From NCBI GenBank assembly GCA_023957385.1, contig JAMLGZ010000002.1, positions 434,001 through 498,000 on the forward strand: a DNA stretch of 64,000 bases, written 5' to 3'. This document shows positions 26,600-35,417 of this stretch, in pieces. The stretch's first letter is position 1; each line of letters starts with the position of its first letter. This DNA comes from Brumimicrobium sp. (GTDB lineage: Bacteria > Bacteroidota > Bacteroidia > Flavobacteriales_D > Crocinitomicaceae). Below the pieces are notes generated by a model. The model was not told the DNA's origin. It searched no databases and worked only from the letters and a program-made list of their open reading frames with translations. Made by a program: the position numbers and the translations under genes.

Positions 26600-27620
26600 A
26601 TAGACGTTGATTTAGACAGGAAAATGTACGTATCTTTTTGAAATAATAATTCCACAGCAAAGAGCCTTTAAATAACCCTGATTTATTGTACGATTTTGTT
26701 GTAATTACAAGTGCTTTTCTTTTTCGTTGAAGTTTACCCAAATCTCTGTAATAGTGGAAGTGAGCTTTTAAGATTGCAATAACATGATTGAATTGACCGG
26801 ACAGTAAGAATTTTATCCCAGCTAAGCCATCTAAGCATAAACGATAACATACTTTAAAAAAGAGAAGTCTCTCATGATTCTTATGTATCATGTATAAGCT
26901 ATTTCTAAAATTGAGGTAGGTTTTGCGTGGACTTCCATAAGCTAAGGTTCCGCCTCCCACATGGTATATTACTGATGCTGGGTTAACATAAAAAGTATAT
27001 CCTTGTCTTTTTGCTCTCCAACAAAAATCAATTTCTTCCATGTGTGCAAAGAAATCTTCATCAAAACCTTTTAATGAATGAAAGATGTTGGCGCGCACTG
27101 CCATACATGCCCCTGAAACCCAAAAGACCTCTGTTTCTGAATCGTATTGTCCAGTGTCCTTTTCTACGACATCAAACATGCGTCCTCTACAAAAAGGGTA
27201 GTAGTTTTTATCCATATACCCACCACAGGCACCTGCATATTCAAATGTATCTTTTTGTTTATAAGATAAAATCTTCGGTTGAACTCCTACAATTGAATCA
27301 TTACTATCCATTAACGTGATAAGAGGTGATAGCCATCCAGAAGTCACTTCTACATCTGAATTAATCAATACATAATACTTAAATCTTCCGTTTAATAGAT
27401 TCAAGCCATCATTATAACCCTTGGCAAAACCTCCATTAAAAGAATTTATAATGACTTCCACCTCTGGATGATTTTCATGAAGATATAAGGTGCTCTCATC
27501 TGTAGATTGATTGTCAATTACAATTATTTTAGCTTCTGGAGTGAATTGTATCAATGTAGGTAAGAACTGCTTTAAAAAAGCAACTCCATTCCAGTTTAAA
27601 ATGACTACAGCTGTTTCCAA
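26586..27620 (-). CDS. Family 2 glycosyltransferase
   Basis: This is a 344-residue GT-A fold enzyme. ILNWNGVAFLKQFLPTL, the acidic INSDVEV (DxD-like metal site) and the GACMAVRANIFHSLKGFDEDFFAHMEEIDFCWRAKRQGY acceptor region are typical of the rhamnosyltransferase-like GT2 branch. It transfers a sugar from a nucleotide donor in surface glycan synthesis. It overlaps the 3' end of the ligase-like gene by 14 bases on the opposite strand. It lies 9 bases after the GWxTD gene and is probably co-transcribed with it. Confidence 0.9.
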   Translation of the reverse strand: METAVVILNWNGVAFLKQFLPTLIQFTPEAKIIVIDNQSTDESTLYLHENHPEVEVIINSFNGGFAKGYNDGLNLLNGRFKYYVLINSDVEVTSGWLSPLITLMDSNDSIVGVQPKILSYKQKDTFEYAGACGGYMDKNYYPFCRGRMFDVVEKDTGQYDSETEVFWVSGACMAVRANIFHSLKGFDEDFFAHMEEIDFCWRAKRQGYTFYVNPASVIYHVGGGTLAYGSPRKTYLNFRNSLYMIHKNHERLLFFKVCYRLCLDGLAGIKFLLSGQFNHVIAILKAHFHYYRDLGKLQRKRKALVITTKSYNKSGLFKGSLLWNYYFKKIRTFSCLNQRLFSER

Positions 27621-27629
27621 AGGTAAGAT

Positions 27630-29084
27630 TTAGTAACTGTTGTAATAGCGCGATGAGTTTCCTCCAAAGTGTTCTATTCCTCCCCCGGTTGGATCGTCTA
27701 AGTTTTGATCAGGAGTATTACGCTTATTTAAAGCATATTTCCAGCGATAATTCTGAACTTCTCCAATCATATCACTATGCAATAAACGATATTCATTGTT
27801 TAGGTTATTCGGGCAGTAGAATACAAACCTCTTATTCGAGTATTGATTGATTTTATCATATTGCCAAATCTCGTATGGATACTCAGAAGGAGAAGATGGG
27901 TTTTCTATGATGCTATTTGGTGAGCCGTATTGTAGATATACGCGACCTCTGTCTGTTTCAAATCCTACTTGGTAATTTGTGGCGTATAGGCGTTGAACAA
28001 GTTGAACCTGCGATTTGTATTTTATCCAAGATTCAAACGCGTTGGTTGGAGCAATCTGTTTCCAAAATGCCTGTAAATATTTAAAACTTTTCTCCCTATC
28101 CTTTGATTTCAATACACTTAGAATATTCTTTACCTCAGCTTGTCTCGAAATAGGGATAAGACTAGCCACATAATAATTTACTGAATCCATAGGAACACTC
28201 TCAGCAAAAGCAGGATCGAGTATGATATTTTGATATGCTAGTTCATTTATTTCATCCGAATTGTTACGGTCAAAGTTGTAAGAAGTCGTAGCCAACACCT
28301 TGTTTTCTTTATCGAGTAAGTTCAATTCTAAAGTGTATGCACCTGTCGGAAGTTCTCTAATATCAACAATTTTGGCAATTGGACGAAGTGGGAGAGGGGC
28401 AAATTTGAAAATACGTGTGTATTTATTCCAATCCAATTTATTATCTCTTCCAACTATCTTTTGCTCAAGTATTACTGAGTCTTGTTTTAATTTTTGCGTA
28501 TTATATATTTCTACATAGTAAAGAAGATTCTCCAATTCTGTTGGGTAATAATTATTGACGATAGGAATCACATCATATCCTGCTTTTGTAAATAAATTCT
28601 GCTTCTCAGATGTATTCACTCGGATGATTTCAGCAGGAATAACTGAAGAAAAACTCACCTCCGAAAAGTCGCGAATCACAATTTCCTTTTGAACACCAAG
28701 TGCCTCTTTTTTTGAATTCACGTCATTTACTATTAGCTCGTAATTGTATTTTCCTGGGTGTAAAATATATTTCTGAATATCATAAAAGTTCATGAAAATA
28801 CTATCTACTACTGTTGGACTGTTTAATTGATACTTATCGGCCATTATGATTTTCCCATCTTGTTCAAATATTTGAGTAATCTCTAACTGCCCCTTTAAGC
28901 TGTCTCCTGATTGTATGTATTCTAATGATCTTCCGTCAAAAGTCATTTGGATCTCAATATAGCTTCCCTGTTCTGGAGCATATAGTTGATTTTCCTTAAG
29001 ATATACTTTTAAATGCTGACTTTGGGAAAAACCAGATAAAACAGTTGCAAATGCTATTATCAATAAAAACCCTTGTTTCAACAT
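27630..29084 (-). CDS. GWxTD domain protein
   Basis: This is a 484-residue secreted protein; residues 1-20 form a signal peptide (LLIIAFATVLSGFSQ). The C-terminal half contains the segment YATNYQVGFETDRGRVYLQYGSPN and the closing PYEIWQY, which match the Bacteroidota GWxTD domain. The GWxTD motif itself reads GFETD here (W to F). The N-terminal half is beta-rich with no known motif. The family is abundant in gliding and T9SS-bearing bacteria, but its biochemical role is not established. It is transcribed upstream of the GT2 gene. Confidence 0.82.
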   Translation of the reverse strand: MLKQGFLLIIAFATVLSGFSQSQHLKVYLKENQLYAPEQGSYIEIQMTFDGRSLEYIQSGDSLKGQLEITQIFEQDGKIIMADKYQLNSPTVVDSIFMNFYDIQKYILHPGKYNYELIVNDVNSKKEALGVQKEIVIRDFSEVSFSSVIPAEIIRVNTSEKQNLFTKAGYDVIPIVNNYYPTELENLLYYVEIYNTQKLKQDSVILEQKIVGRDNKLDWNKYTRIFKFAPLPLRPIAKIVDIRELPTGAYTLELNLLDKENKVLATTSYNFDRNNSDEINELAYQNIILDPAFAESVPMDSVNYYVASLIPISRQAEVKNILSVLKSKDREKSFKYLQAFWKQIAPTNAFESWIKYKSQVQLVQRLYATNYQVGFETDRGRVYLQYGSPNSIIENPSSPSEYPYEIWQYDKINQYSNKRFVFYCPNNLNNEYRLLHSDMIGEVQNYRWKYALNKRNTPDQNLDDPTGGGIEHFGGNSSRYYNSY

Positions 29085-29225
29085 ATTTATTTATTCAGAA
29101 ATGAGTACAAATTTAGGGATTTATTGGTAGATGGCAAAAAAAATAACATGCATTGATGGAATTCTACATAACCAGCTAAAATTCAATGTGATAGGAAGAG
29201 AGTATAAAATTATTTCATTTTTTAC

Positions 29226-29255
29226 TTGTCATAAATAATTCTATTACTATTTTTG
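29226..29255 (+). promoter_or_regulatory. Promoter of tRNA-Ser
   Basis: TTG (29226-29228), a 19-base spacer and TATTTTTG (29248-29255) give both Bacteroidota promoter elements. The -7 box ends 4 bases before the tRNA, so transcription should start at the mature 5' end. Confidence 0.7.
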
Positions 29256-29259
29256 CAGC

Positions 29260-29344
29260 GGAGAAATGGCAGAGCGGTTGAATGCACCGGTCTTGAAAAC
29301 CGGCGTACCGAAAGGTATCGGGGGTTCGAATCCCTCTTTCTCCG
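29260..29344 (+). tRNA. tRNA-Ser (anticodon UGA)
   Basis: The acceptor stem GGAGAAA pairs with TTTCTCC (ends 29343) and 29344 is the discriminator base. The anticodon stem CCGGT/ACCGG carries loop CTTGAAA, giving anticodon TGA (serine, UCA codons). A long variable arm (GTACCGAAAGGTATC) and a GTTCGAAT T-loop complete a class II tRNA of 85 bases. The CCA end is not encoded. Confidence 0.95.
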
Positions 29345-29656
29345 CTGAAGGTCTTAGTTGAAAAGCTAAGACTTTTTTTATTTCTAATAGCTTATATTTG
29401 GAAGAAGACTAGAGGGATGAGAACCCTCGGGTTCGTGCCGTAGCGAAGCGAAGACTAGCGGAGCTAATCCCTCTTTCTCCGCTGAAAGTCTTAGTTGAAA
29501 AGCTAAGACTTTTTTTGTTTCTAATAACTTATGTTTGAAATAAAACTAGAGGGATGAGAACCCCCGGGTTCGTGCCGTAGCGAAGCGAAGACCAGCGGAG
29601 CTAATCCCTCTTTCTCCGCTGAAAGTCTTGGTTGAAAAACTAAGACTTTTTTGTGT
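29329..29656 (+). repeat. 137-bp tandem repeat of tRNA-Ser 3' end plus terminator
   Basis: The last bases of the tRNA (AATCCCTCTTTCTCCGCTG) and the following hairpin (GTCTTAG/CTAAGAC with a T-run) recur at exactly 137-base spacing: the TTTCTCC element is at 29337, 29474 and 29611. The intervening 80-90 bases also match in the two full units. The first hairpin terminates the tRNA gene. The units do not include the 5' half of the tRNA, so they are not complete genes. Confidence 0.85.
29351..29378 (+). terminator. Intrinsic terminator of tRNA-Ser
   Basis: A GTCTTAG/CTAAGAC stem with an 8-base loop, followed by seven T, begins 6 bases after the tRNA. Copies at about 29488 and 29625 belong to the tandem repeat. 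Confidence 0.8.
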
Positions 29657-29793
29657 TTTAACCGAAAAGGGCGCAAAGATTTGGCGCAAAGGGTGTGGAA
29701 GTTTTTTCAGGGCTTGAAGTCTCTTTCTTTGTGAATGACTTTTACACTTTTTAGTGTAAATCGATTTTATGACTAGACAAGTAGAAATAGTGT
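29657..29793. other. Intergenic sequence after the tRNA array
   Basis: No gene. It contains two short direct copies of GGCGCAAAG and a weak hairpin TTTACAC/GTGTAAA (29741-29760) between the array and the fbp stop codon. Confidence 0.4.
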
Positions 29794-30810
29794 TTAAACT
29801 GTTTCCACCTTATCTTTGAGACAGCTCATAGCTTTTTCTACCATTTTTTTAGAGCCGACGAAATAGCCACAACGTTGATGTAAACGATTTGGTTCAATTT
29901 CTAAAACTCTACGATAACCATCTGTGGCTAGAGCTCCTGCCTGCTCAGCAATAAAAGCAAGCGGATTGCATTCATATAATAATCGTAATCTACCTTCTTT
30001 ATGATTATTAGTTGTGGGATAAACATAAATACCACCTTTAATTAAGTTTCTGTGAAAATCTGCCACTAAAGAGCCGATATATCTACCAGAGTAAGGTCTT
30101 CCGGTGCTTGAGTCATCTTCTCTACAATATTGCACATAATCTTTTAAACCTGGGTCGCAACGATCCAAATTCCCCTCATTAATAGAGTAAACTCTGCCTG
30201 TGTCAGGAGATTTTAAATCAGGGTGTGATAAGCAAAATTCTCCAATAGAAGGATCTAAAGTAAATCCATTAACACCTTTTCCAGTAGTATAAACCAACAT
30301 AGTTGAGGAGCCGTATAAAACATACCCCGCTGCTACTTGTTCTGTTCCTTTTTGTAAGAAATCTTCTTTCGTTGCCAATGTACCCTGAGGTGAAAGTCTT
30401 CTGTAAATTGAAAAAATTGTACCAATTGAAACATTAACATCAATATTAGAAGAACCATCTAATGGATCAAACAATACTACATATTTACCATTCTTTGATA
30501 GTTCATTGTCAAAAGCCACAAAATCATCATTCTCTTCTGAGGCAATTCCGCAAACTTCACCACCATTCTTAAATGCACGAATCATAGTTTCATCTGCAAT
30601 GACGTCTAGTTTCTGTTGCGCCTCTCCTTGCACATTAATTTCTCCCTTTGCACCTAAAATATCTACTAATCCAGCTCGATTTACATCTCGGTTGATGATT
30701 TTAGCAGCTACAACGATATCGTTCAGTAGGTTGGATAACTCTCCAGTAGCAAATGGGAAATCTTTCTGTTTGTTTAAGATAAAATTGTTTAAGGTGACGA
30801 TTTTTGACAT
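29794..30810 (-). CDS. fbp: Fructose-1,6-bisphosphatase, class 1
   Basis: This is a 338-residue gluconeogenic enzyme hydrolysing fructose 1,6-bisphosphate to fructose 6-phosphate. The metal-binding motif [12 protein letters not shown] and the upstream EENDD acidic cluster are present, as is the substrate region ([35 protein letters not shown]). The length and motifs fit class 1. It stands alone on the minus strand. A -7-like box GATATTTG (minus strand) lies about 20 bases before the ATG. Confidence 0.96.
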   Translation of the reverse strand: MSKIVTLNNFILNKQKDFPFATGELSNLLNDIVVAAKIINRDVNRAGLVDILGAKGEINVQGEAQQKLDVIADETMIRAFKNGGEVCGIASEENDDFVAFDNELSKNGKYVVLFDPLDGSSNIDVNVSIGTIFSIYRRLSPQGTLATKEDFLQKGTEQVAAGYVLYGSSTMLVYTTGKGVNGFTLDPSIGEFCLSHPDLKSPDTGRVYSINEGNLDRCDPGLKDYVQYCREDDSSTGRPYSGRYIGSLVADFHRNLIKGGIYVYPTTNNHKEGRLRLLYECNPLAFIAEQAGALATDGYRRVLEIEPNRLHQRCGYFVGSKKMVEKAMSCLKDKVETV

Positions 30811-30959
30811 GACTCATATTTTGTTATGCAAATATCGTGATTTCTATTCAAAAGACAACCTTTTTACTAATTGAAAATTGAATATTCTTCCCAATAATGT
30901 CAGTATTACTACCGATAACTAATGGTGCTCAACTTTAATGAAGAGTCACTTTCTACTAA

Positions 30960-31277
30960 CTAGGCTCTAATTTGTTTAAAGTCTTGTCGTGGTTCAAAAT
31001 CATTAATCTCAATATTATCCCAACCTCTTTTAGTAAAATCTAGTGTGTATAAATTTCCATCTGTAGTTGCATAATTATCAAAGTCTTCACTTAAATCGAG
31101 GGATATCCCATAACTATTTAAACGAGCTAGTAATAAATTTAAATCTGTAAGACCTAGCATCAAAACTGTTTCGATTAATACTTTATCTTGAATATATTGA
31201 ACTTCTACCTCTGCTTTTCTAGTTTTTTCTTCTAGTTGGATATACTGTATTGTCATGTTGTTAAATGAATTTGTCAT
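30960..31277 (-). CDS. Small acidic protein, unknown
   Basis: This is a 105-residue protein starting at MTNSFNN (31277). A longer open frame extends to 31352, but a -7 box (TAAGTTTG, 31302-31309) lies inside that extension, so the shorter start is preferred; a start at 31256 (MTIQYIQL) is also possible. It has a charged amphipathic helix (QLEEKTRKAEVEVQYIQDKVLIETVLMLGLTDLNLLLARLNSYG) and an acidic C-terminus. I recognise no family. It is probably cytoplasmic. Confidence 0.55.
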   Translation of the reverse strand: MTNSFNNMTIQYIQLEEKTRKAEVEVQYIQDKVLIETVLMLGLTDLNLLLARLNSYGISLDLSEDFDNYATTDGNLYTLDFTKRGWDNIEINDFEPRQDFKQIRA

Positions 31278-31301
31278 AACCGTAATTTTTAATGTACATG
31301 A

Positions 31302-31309
31302 CAAACTTA
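31302..31309 (-). promoter_or_regulatory. -7 box of small acidic protein gene
   Basis: Reading leftward, TAAGTTTG matches TAnnTTTG exactly, 24 bases before the ATG at 31277. It supports the shorter start. Confidence 0.5.
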
Positions 31310-31362
31310 TGGAGGCAGAACGTAAACTATTTACGTTGTGGAATTTTTTCAAGAGATCTTTC

Positions 31363-33228
31363 TTATTTAAATAATAAATCAGCTATTGATGCGGTTAATT
31401 TTTCTCTATCCCCTTCAATTTTAGAGGTTTGTGTATTGCAAAGGATTACAATAACTGTATTTCTGTTACTATACATACGTATATACGAACGTGCACCTAG
31501 TTGATCTCCGGATTTTCCAAACCATTTTCCATAATCACTGGTTCCTGTATCCCAACCTTGAGCATAGGATGTTCCGTTTGGAGGTGTGAGCATTTCCTCC
31601 ATACAATCTGGAGTTAAAAAACGGTGATTCAGCATGGCTATACCAAAACGAGTCAAATCATAGACGCTAGCCTCCATACCTCCACCTCCAAATTTCCACG
31701 TGATATCATCAGGAGTAGCCTTTTTAAAAGTTTTATCAGCAGATTTATAAGTATATAAAGCAGAGCGTTCATCTACTTTACTATTTGGCTTTTGGCAGTT
31801 TAATGTAGGAAATCCATACGGGTTGCTAATTAAATCACGTAGTTGTTTATCAATGGATTTACCTGTTAGTTTTTCGATTGCGGCTGCTGCAATGGTATAT
31901 CCATGTGTGGAATAATAAAATCCAGAGCCTGGCACTAATGGGTCATTCATAAATGCTTTGGTTGCTTGCCAAGCAGTCACATTTCGCAATTTATATACCG
32001 TGTCGTTTGTTACGTAATGTCTTACGTGTGATTGACAATTCAATAATTCTTCAAAACTATAGCGGTGATGTGCAGGTAAATCCAACATGGTTAGGATGGT
32101 ATCTTGAATTGGAAAATATTTTTTTTCGTGTAACATGAAAGAGAGTGTCCCAGTCATTGCTTTTGAGATGGATGCTAAACGATATACAGTTCGTGAGTGA
32201 GTTACCTTATTCAATTCTTTATCTGCATAACCAAATCCTCTTTGATAGACTATCTTTCCATCACGTGCAATAGCAACAGACATACCCTGCGTAGGTTTTT
32301 TTTCCATATATTGCAGAACCAATTTTTCAATTTCTTGCTGGCTTCTGAAGTGTATCAAACTCAAATCGTTCTGCACCCATATTCCTAAATATCGTGTTCC
32401 ACTACTAGTTGGGTAGATGTCAACTTTTTCGAGTCTGTATCCTTTGTCTCTTAATAATACACGTTTATTTAAAAAGTCGTCTCCAGTCATATTCCTAGAC
32501 TCTAACCAATTCTTGATACCGTCTCTTACCCATAGACAGGCGTAGTATTGCTGATTTTTTATAGAATAGCTATTGCACTCTTGCAAGCGATAACCATCTT
32601 TCTTTCTAGCTTCGAGATGTGCAGCAAAATCTTGAGCTCTTAAAGCAACGCTATATATTGATTTAATATTTGATTCCCTGCGAACATACACACCTGAGTA
32701 ATATACAATTCCATTGATAATGTATGCGTCCATGTCCACTAGAATATAGCCACGCTCAATATTTTCTTTGTAGGATTTTTCAAATCGGTCGGCTGTTAGA
32801 TTACGGTAACTTGTCCAGCGTTTATTGTCTTTGACCCAGATAGCACCATAATATTGTTTCCCTTTATATGTGTAACTGCGCTGTTTTGAAGGTCTATATC
32901 CTTTATCACGCATTTCAGTCCATTTGGTTTTAAAATCTTTATCTAACAATTGCGTATGTACTGTCCAATCATATTTCTCCGTATTTTCTCGCATTACAAT
33001 TGTATAAGATAGATCATTTCCTCCAAATATTTTTATATCAATTGGACGATATCCCTTCTTCCTATATTCGATTAGTTTGGCATTATATGTTTGTGGAGAC
33101 ATTCCTCTATAAAAGATTGAAGAACGATAATCAGCAGGTGTGTCCATTTGTGCATATAAATATCTGTCACAATCTAAAAAGAAGAAACCCAATAGGATAG
33201 GAAGAAATCGCACGTACTTTAGCCACAT
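31363..33228 (-). CDS. BTRD1-repeat/beta-lactamase-fold serine hydrolase
   Basis: This is a 621-residue secreted protein. After a hydrophobic N-terminus come about six repeats of roughly 45-50 residues (residues 40-300), each with a GYRP/GYRL motif and a Y-x-G-x-WV strand (KQYYGAIWVKDN, QQYYACLWVRDG, TRYLGIWVQND). These match the bacterial tandem repeat domain 1 (BTRD1), also found in polyglycine hydrolases. A class C beta-lactamase/DD-peptidase domain follows, with the nucleophile motif S353-I-S-K356 and YSTHGY in the YxN position. It probably hydrolyses a peptide or ester bond outside the cell; the substrate is unknown. Confidence 0.85.
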   Translation of the reverse strand: MWLKYVRFLPILLGFFFLDCDRYLYAQMDTPADYRSSIFYRGMSPQTYNAKLIEYRKKGYRPIDIKIFGGNDLSYTIVMRENTEKYDWTVHTQLLDKDFKTKWTEMRDKGYRPSKQRSYTYKGKQYYGAIWVKDNKRWTSYRNLTADRFEKSYKENIERGYILVDMDAYIINGIVYYSGVYVRRESNIKSIYSVALRAQDFAAHLEARKKDGYRLQECNSYSIKNQQYYACLWVRDGIKNWLESRNMTGDDFLNKRVLLRDKGYRLEKVDIYPTSSGTRYLGIWVQNDLSLIHFRSQQEIEKLVLQYMEKKPTQGMSVAIARDGKIVYQRGFGYADKELNKVTHSRTVYRLASISKAMTGTLSFMLHEKKYFPIQDTILTMLDLPAHHRYSFEELLNCQSHVRHYVTNDTVYKLRNVTAWQATKAFMNDPLVPGSGFYYSTHGYTIAAAAIEKLTGKSIDKQLRDLISNPYGFPTLNCQKPNSKVDERSALYTYKSADKTFKKATPDDITWKFGGGGMEASVYDLTRFGIAMLNHRFLTPDCMEEMLTPPNGTSYAQGWDTGTSDYGKWFGKSGDQLGARSYIRMYSNRNTVIVILCNTQTSKIEGDREKLTASIADLLFK

Positions 33229-33260
33229 AATCTTATGGGTTTGTTTTTGTAAATTTAGGG

Positions 33261-33268
33261 CAAAAGTA
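33261..33268 (-). promoter_or_regulatory. -7 box for BTRD1/hydrolase gene
   Basis: Reading leftward, TACTTTTG matches TAnnTTTG exactly, 32 bases before the start codon at 33228. Confidence 0.5.
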
Positions 33269-33370
33269 TATAAAGTAAGAGGTCATTATTCTTAAAAATG
33301 ATTTTTTTTTTAGATGCTATAATCTAATTCTATTTTAAATTGTTAAAAGATTAATAGAAAAATAAATAAC

Positions 33371-33386
33371 ATTATGCTTGCATAAT
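33371..33386. promoter_or_regulatory. Inverted repeat upstream of acyl-CoA dehydrogenase
   Basis: A perfect ATTATGC-TT-GCATAAT repeat sits 62 bases before the start of the dehydrogenase gene. Its position and symmetry would suit a regulator site, but no regulator gene is adjacent, so this is only a candidate. Confidence 0.3.
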
Positions 33387-33448
33387 AAAAAAAGAGTATT
33401 TATATTTACATTTCGAAAAAGTGAAGATTACATTAAAACAATATAATT

Positions 33449-35239
33449 ATGTCAGAAATAAGCGAAAAAGCAATTAAGGGAGCAGAGTTCATTATTCGTG
33501 ACTCTAAACCTGAAGAAATTTTCATTCCAGAAGAATGGTCAGAAGAGCAACAAATGATTGCTAAAATGTGCGATGATTTTATCGTACAAGAAGTTATGCC
33601 TAATATAGAAGGCATTGATAAAATGGAGGAAGGATTGATGGTTTCTCTTCTAAATAAAGCAGGAGAATTGGGGCTATTAGGTCTATCAGTTCCTGAAGAA
33701 TTAGGCGGAATGGGAGTTGACTTTAAAACTTCTCTTTTAGCAACTGAGAGATTGGGAGCAGGATACTCTTTTTCAGTAGCATTTGGTGCGCATACAGGAA
33801 TTGGTTCTCTACCTTTATTATATTATGGAACAGAAGCACAAAAACAAAAATATTCTCCAAAATTAGCTTCTGGAGAATGGAAGGCTTCTTATTGTTTAAC
33901 TGAGCCATCTGCTGGTTCTGACGCAAACTCTGGTAAAACAAAAGCTGTTTTATCCGAAGATGGAAAACATTATATCATCAATGGTCAGAAGATGTGGATT
34001 ACCAATGCAGGGTTTGCCAATTTATTTACTGTTTTTGCTAAGATTGATAATGATGAAAAATTATCAGCGTTTTTGGTAGAGGCAGATAGTGAAGGGATTA
34101 CATTAAATCCCGAAGAAAAGAAAATGGGAATTAAAGGTTCTTCTACTCGCCAAGTGTTCTTTAACAATGTTAAAGTTCCGGTAGAGAACATGCTTTCTGA
34201 AAGAGGAAATGGATTTAAGATAGCTTTAAACATTTTAAATATTGGTAGAATTAAATTAGCTGCCGGTGTTTTAGGAGGAGCTAAAGCTGCTATTTCTGAA
34301 TCTATTAAATACGCTAACGAGAGAGAGCAATTTGGAAGACCTATTTCAAAATATGGAGCTATCCGTTACAAAATTGCTGAGCAAGTAATTCGTGCGTATG
34401 TTGTAGAATCTGCAACTTACAGAGCGGGACAAAATATTGATGATGCTATCAATGCTTACCATGCTGGAGGAATGGATTTAGGTGAGGCTACCTTAAAAGG
34501 AATTGAGCAATTTGCACCTGAATGTGCTATTTTAAAAGTAGCTGGTTCAGAGACATTGGATTATGTGGTAGATGAAGCAGTTCAGATCCATGGTGGTATT
34601 GGATATTCAGCTGAGTCATTAGTGGAAAGAGCTTACCGTGATTCTCGTATCAATCGAATTTTTGAAGGAACCAATGAGATTAACAGAATGTTAATTATTG
34701 ACCTAGTTCTAAAAAGAGCGATGAAAGGAGAATTGGATTTAATGGGACCAGCTATGGCTGTTGCAGGTGAGTTGATGAGTATCCCTGATATGGGTGATGC
34801 TGGAGAAGGTGTCTTTGCCGAAGAATACAAAGCACTGAAAGGATTCAAAAAGACTGTATTAATGGTAGCTGGTTCAGCTGTTCAGAAATTGATGCAAACT
34901 TTATCCAAAGAACAAGAAGTTTTAATGAATATTGCTGATTTATCTATTCAAACATATTTAGCAGAATCTGTTCTATTGCGAGTTGATAAATTAATTGGAA
35001 TGCGTGGTGAAGAAGCATGTAAGGATGAAATTGCTATTGCAAAAACATTTATCTATGATGCGGCTGATCGTATGCACAAAGCAGCTAAAGACGCTATTAA
35101 TTCATTTGCAGATGGAGATGAAGCTCGTATGATGCAAATGGGATTAAAACGATTTACAAAAACTGAAAACTTCAACGTCAAAGAAGCACGTCAGCAAATT
35201 GCACAGCGTGTTATCAATGCGGGAGTATATAATTTTTAA
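33449..35239 (+). CDS. Acyl-CoA dehydrogenase
   Basis: This is a 596-residue flavoenzyme that introduces the alpha-beta double bond in acyl-CoA (fatty-acid beta-oxidation). CLTEPSAGSDANSGKT and KMWITNAGFANLFTVFAK are FAD/substrate-loop signatures; NEREQFGRPISKYGAIRYKIA, EAVQIHGGIGYSAES and FEGTNEINRM complete the core. The extra C-terminal domain of about 160 residues is like that of VLCAD/ACAD9-type enzymes. It stands alone and is followed by a good terminator. Chain-length preference cannot be told. Confidence 0.94.
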   Translation: MSEISEKAIKGAEFIIRDSKPEEIFIPEEWSEEQQMIAKMCDDFIVQEVMPNIEGIDKMEEGLMVSLLNKAGELGLLGLSVPEELGGMGVDFKTSLLATERLGAGYSFSVAFGAHTGIGSLPLLYYGTEAQKQKYSPKLASGEWKASYCLTEPSAGSDANSGKTKAVLSEDGKHYIINGQKMWITNAGFANLFTVFAKIDNDEKLSAFLVEADSEGITLNPEEKKMGIKGSSTRQVFFNNVKVPVENMLSERGNGFKIALNILNIGRIKLAAGVLGGAKAAISESIKYANEREQFGRPISKYGAIRYKIAEQVIRAYVVESATYRAGQNIDDAINAYHAGGMDLGEATLKGIEQFAPECAILKVAGSETLDYVVDEAVQIHGGIGYSAESLVERAYRDSRINRIFEGTNEINRMLIIDLVLKRAMKGELDLMGPAMAVAGELMSIPDMGDAGEGVFAEEYKALKGFKKTVLMVAGSAVQKLMQTLSKEQEVLMNIADLSIQTYLAESVLLRVDKLIGMRGEEACKDEIAIAKTFIYDAADRMHKAAKDAINSFADGDEARMMQMGLKRFTKTENFNVKEARQQIAQRVINAGVYNF

Positions 35240-35307
35240 ACGGTGTTTTAGTGTAGACAAAACATAAAGTTTGGTTGACTTTATGTAGCTTGTTTAGTTT
35301 ATAGTTG

Positions 35308-35336
35308 AAAAGGGTTCACGCAAGTGAGCCCTTTTT
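35308..35336 (+). terminator. Terminator of acyl-CoA dehydrogenase gene
   Basis: A 12-bp stem AAAAGGGTTCAC/GTGAGCCCTTTT (one G-U pair) with loop GCAA and a T-rich end, 68 bases after the stop codon. Confidence 0.8.
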
Positions 35337-35417
35337 GATTGTTAGTTATTATTCCCTGATATACAAACGTGATATACAAGTTAATTTCCTAAATTAGTGA
35401 TATTAAAACACTATGTA

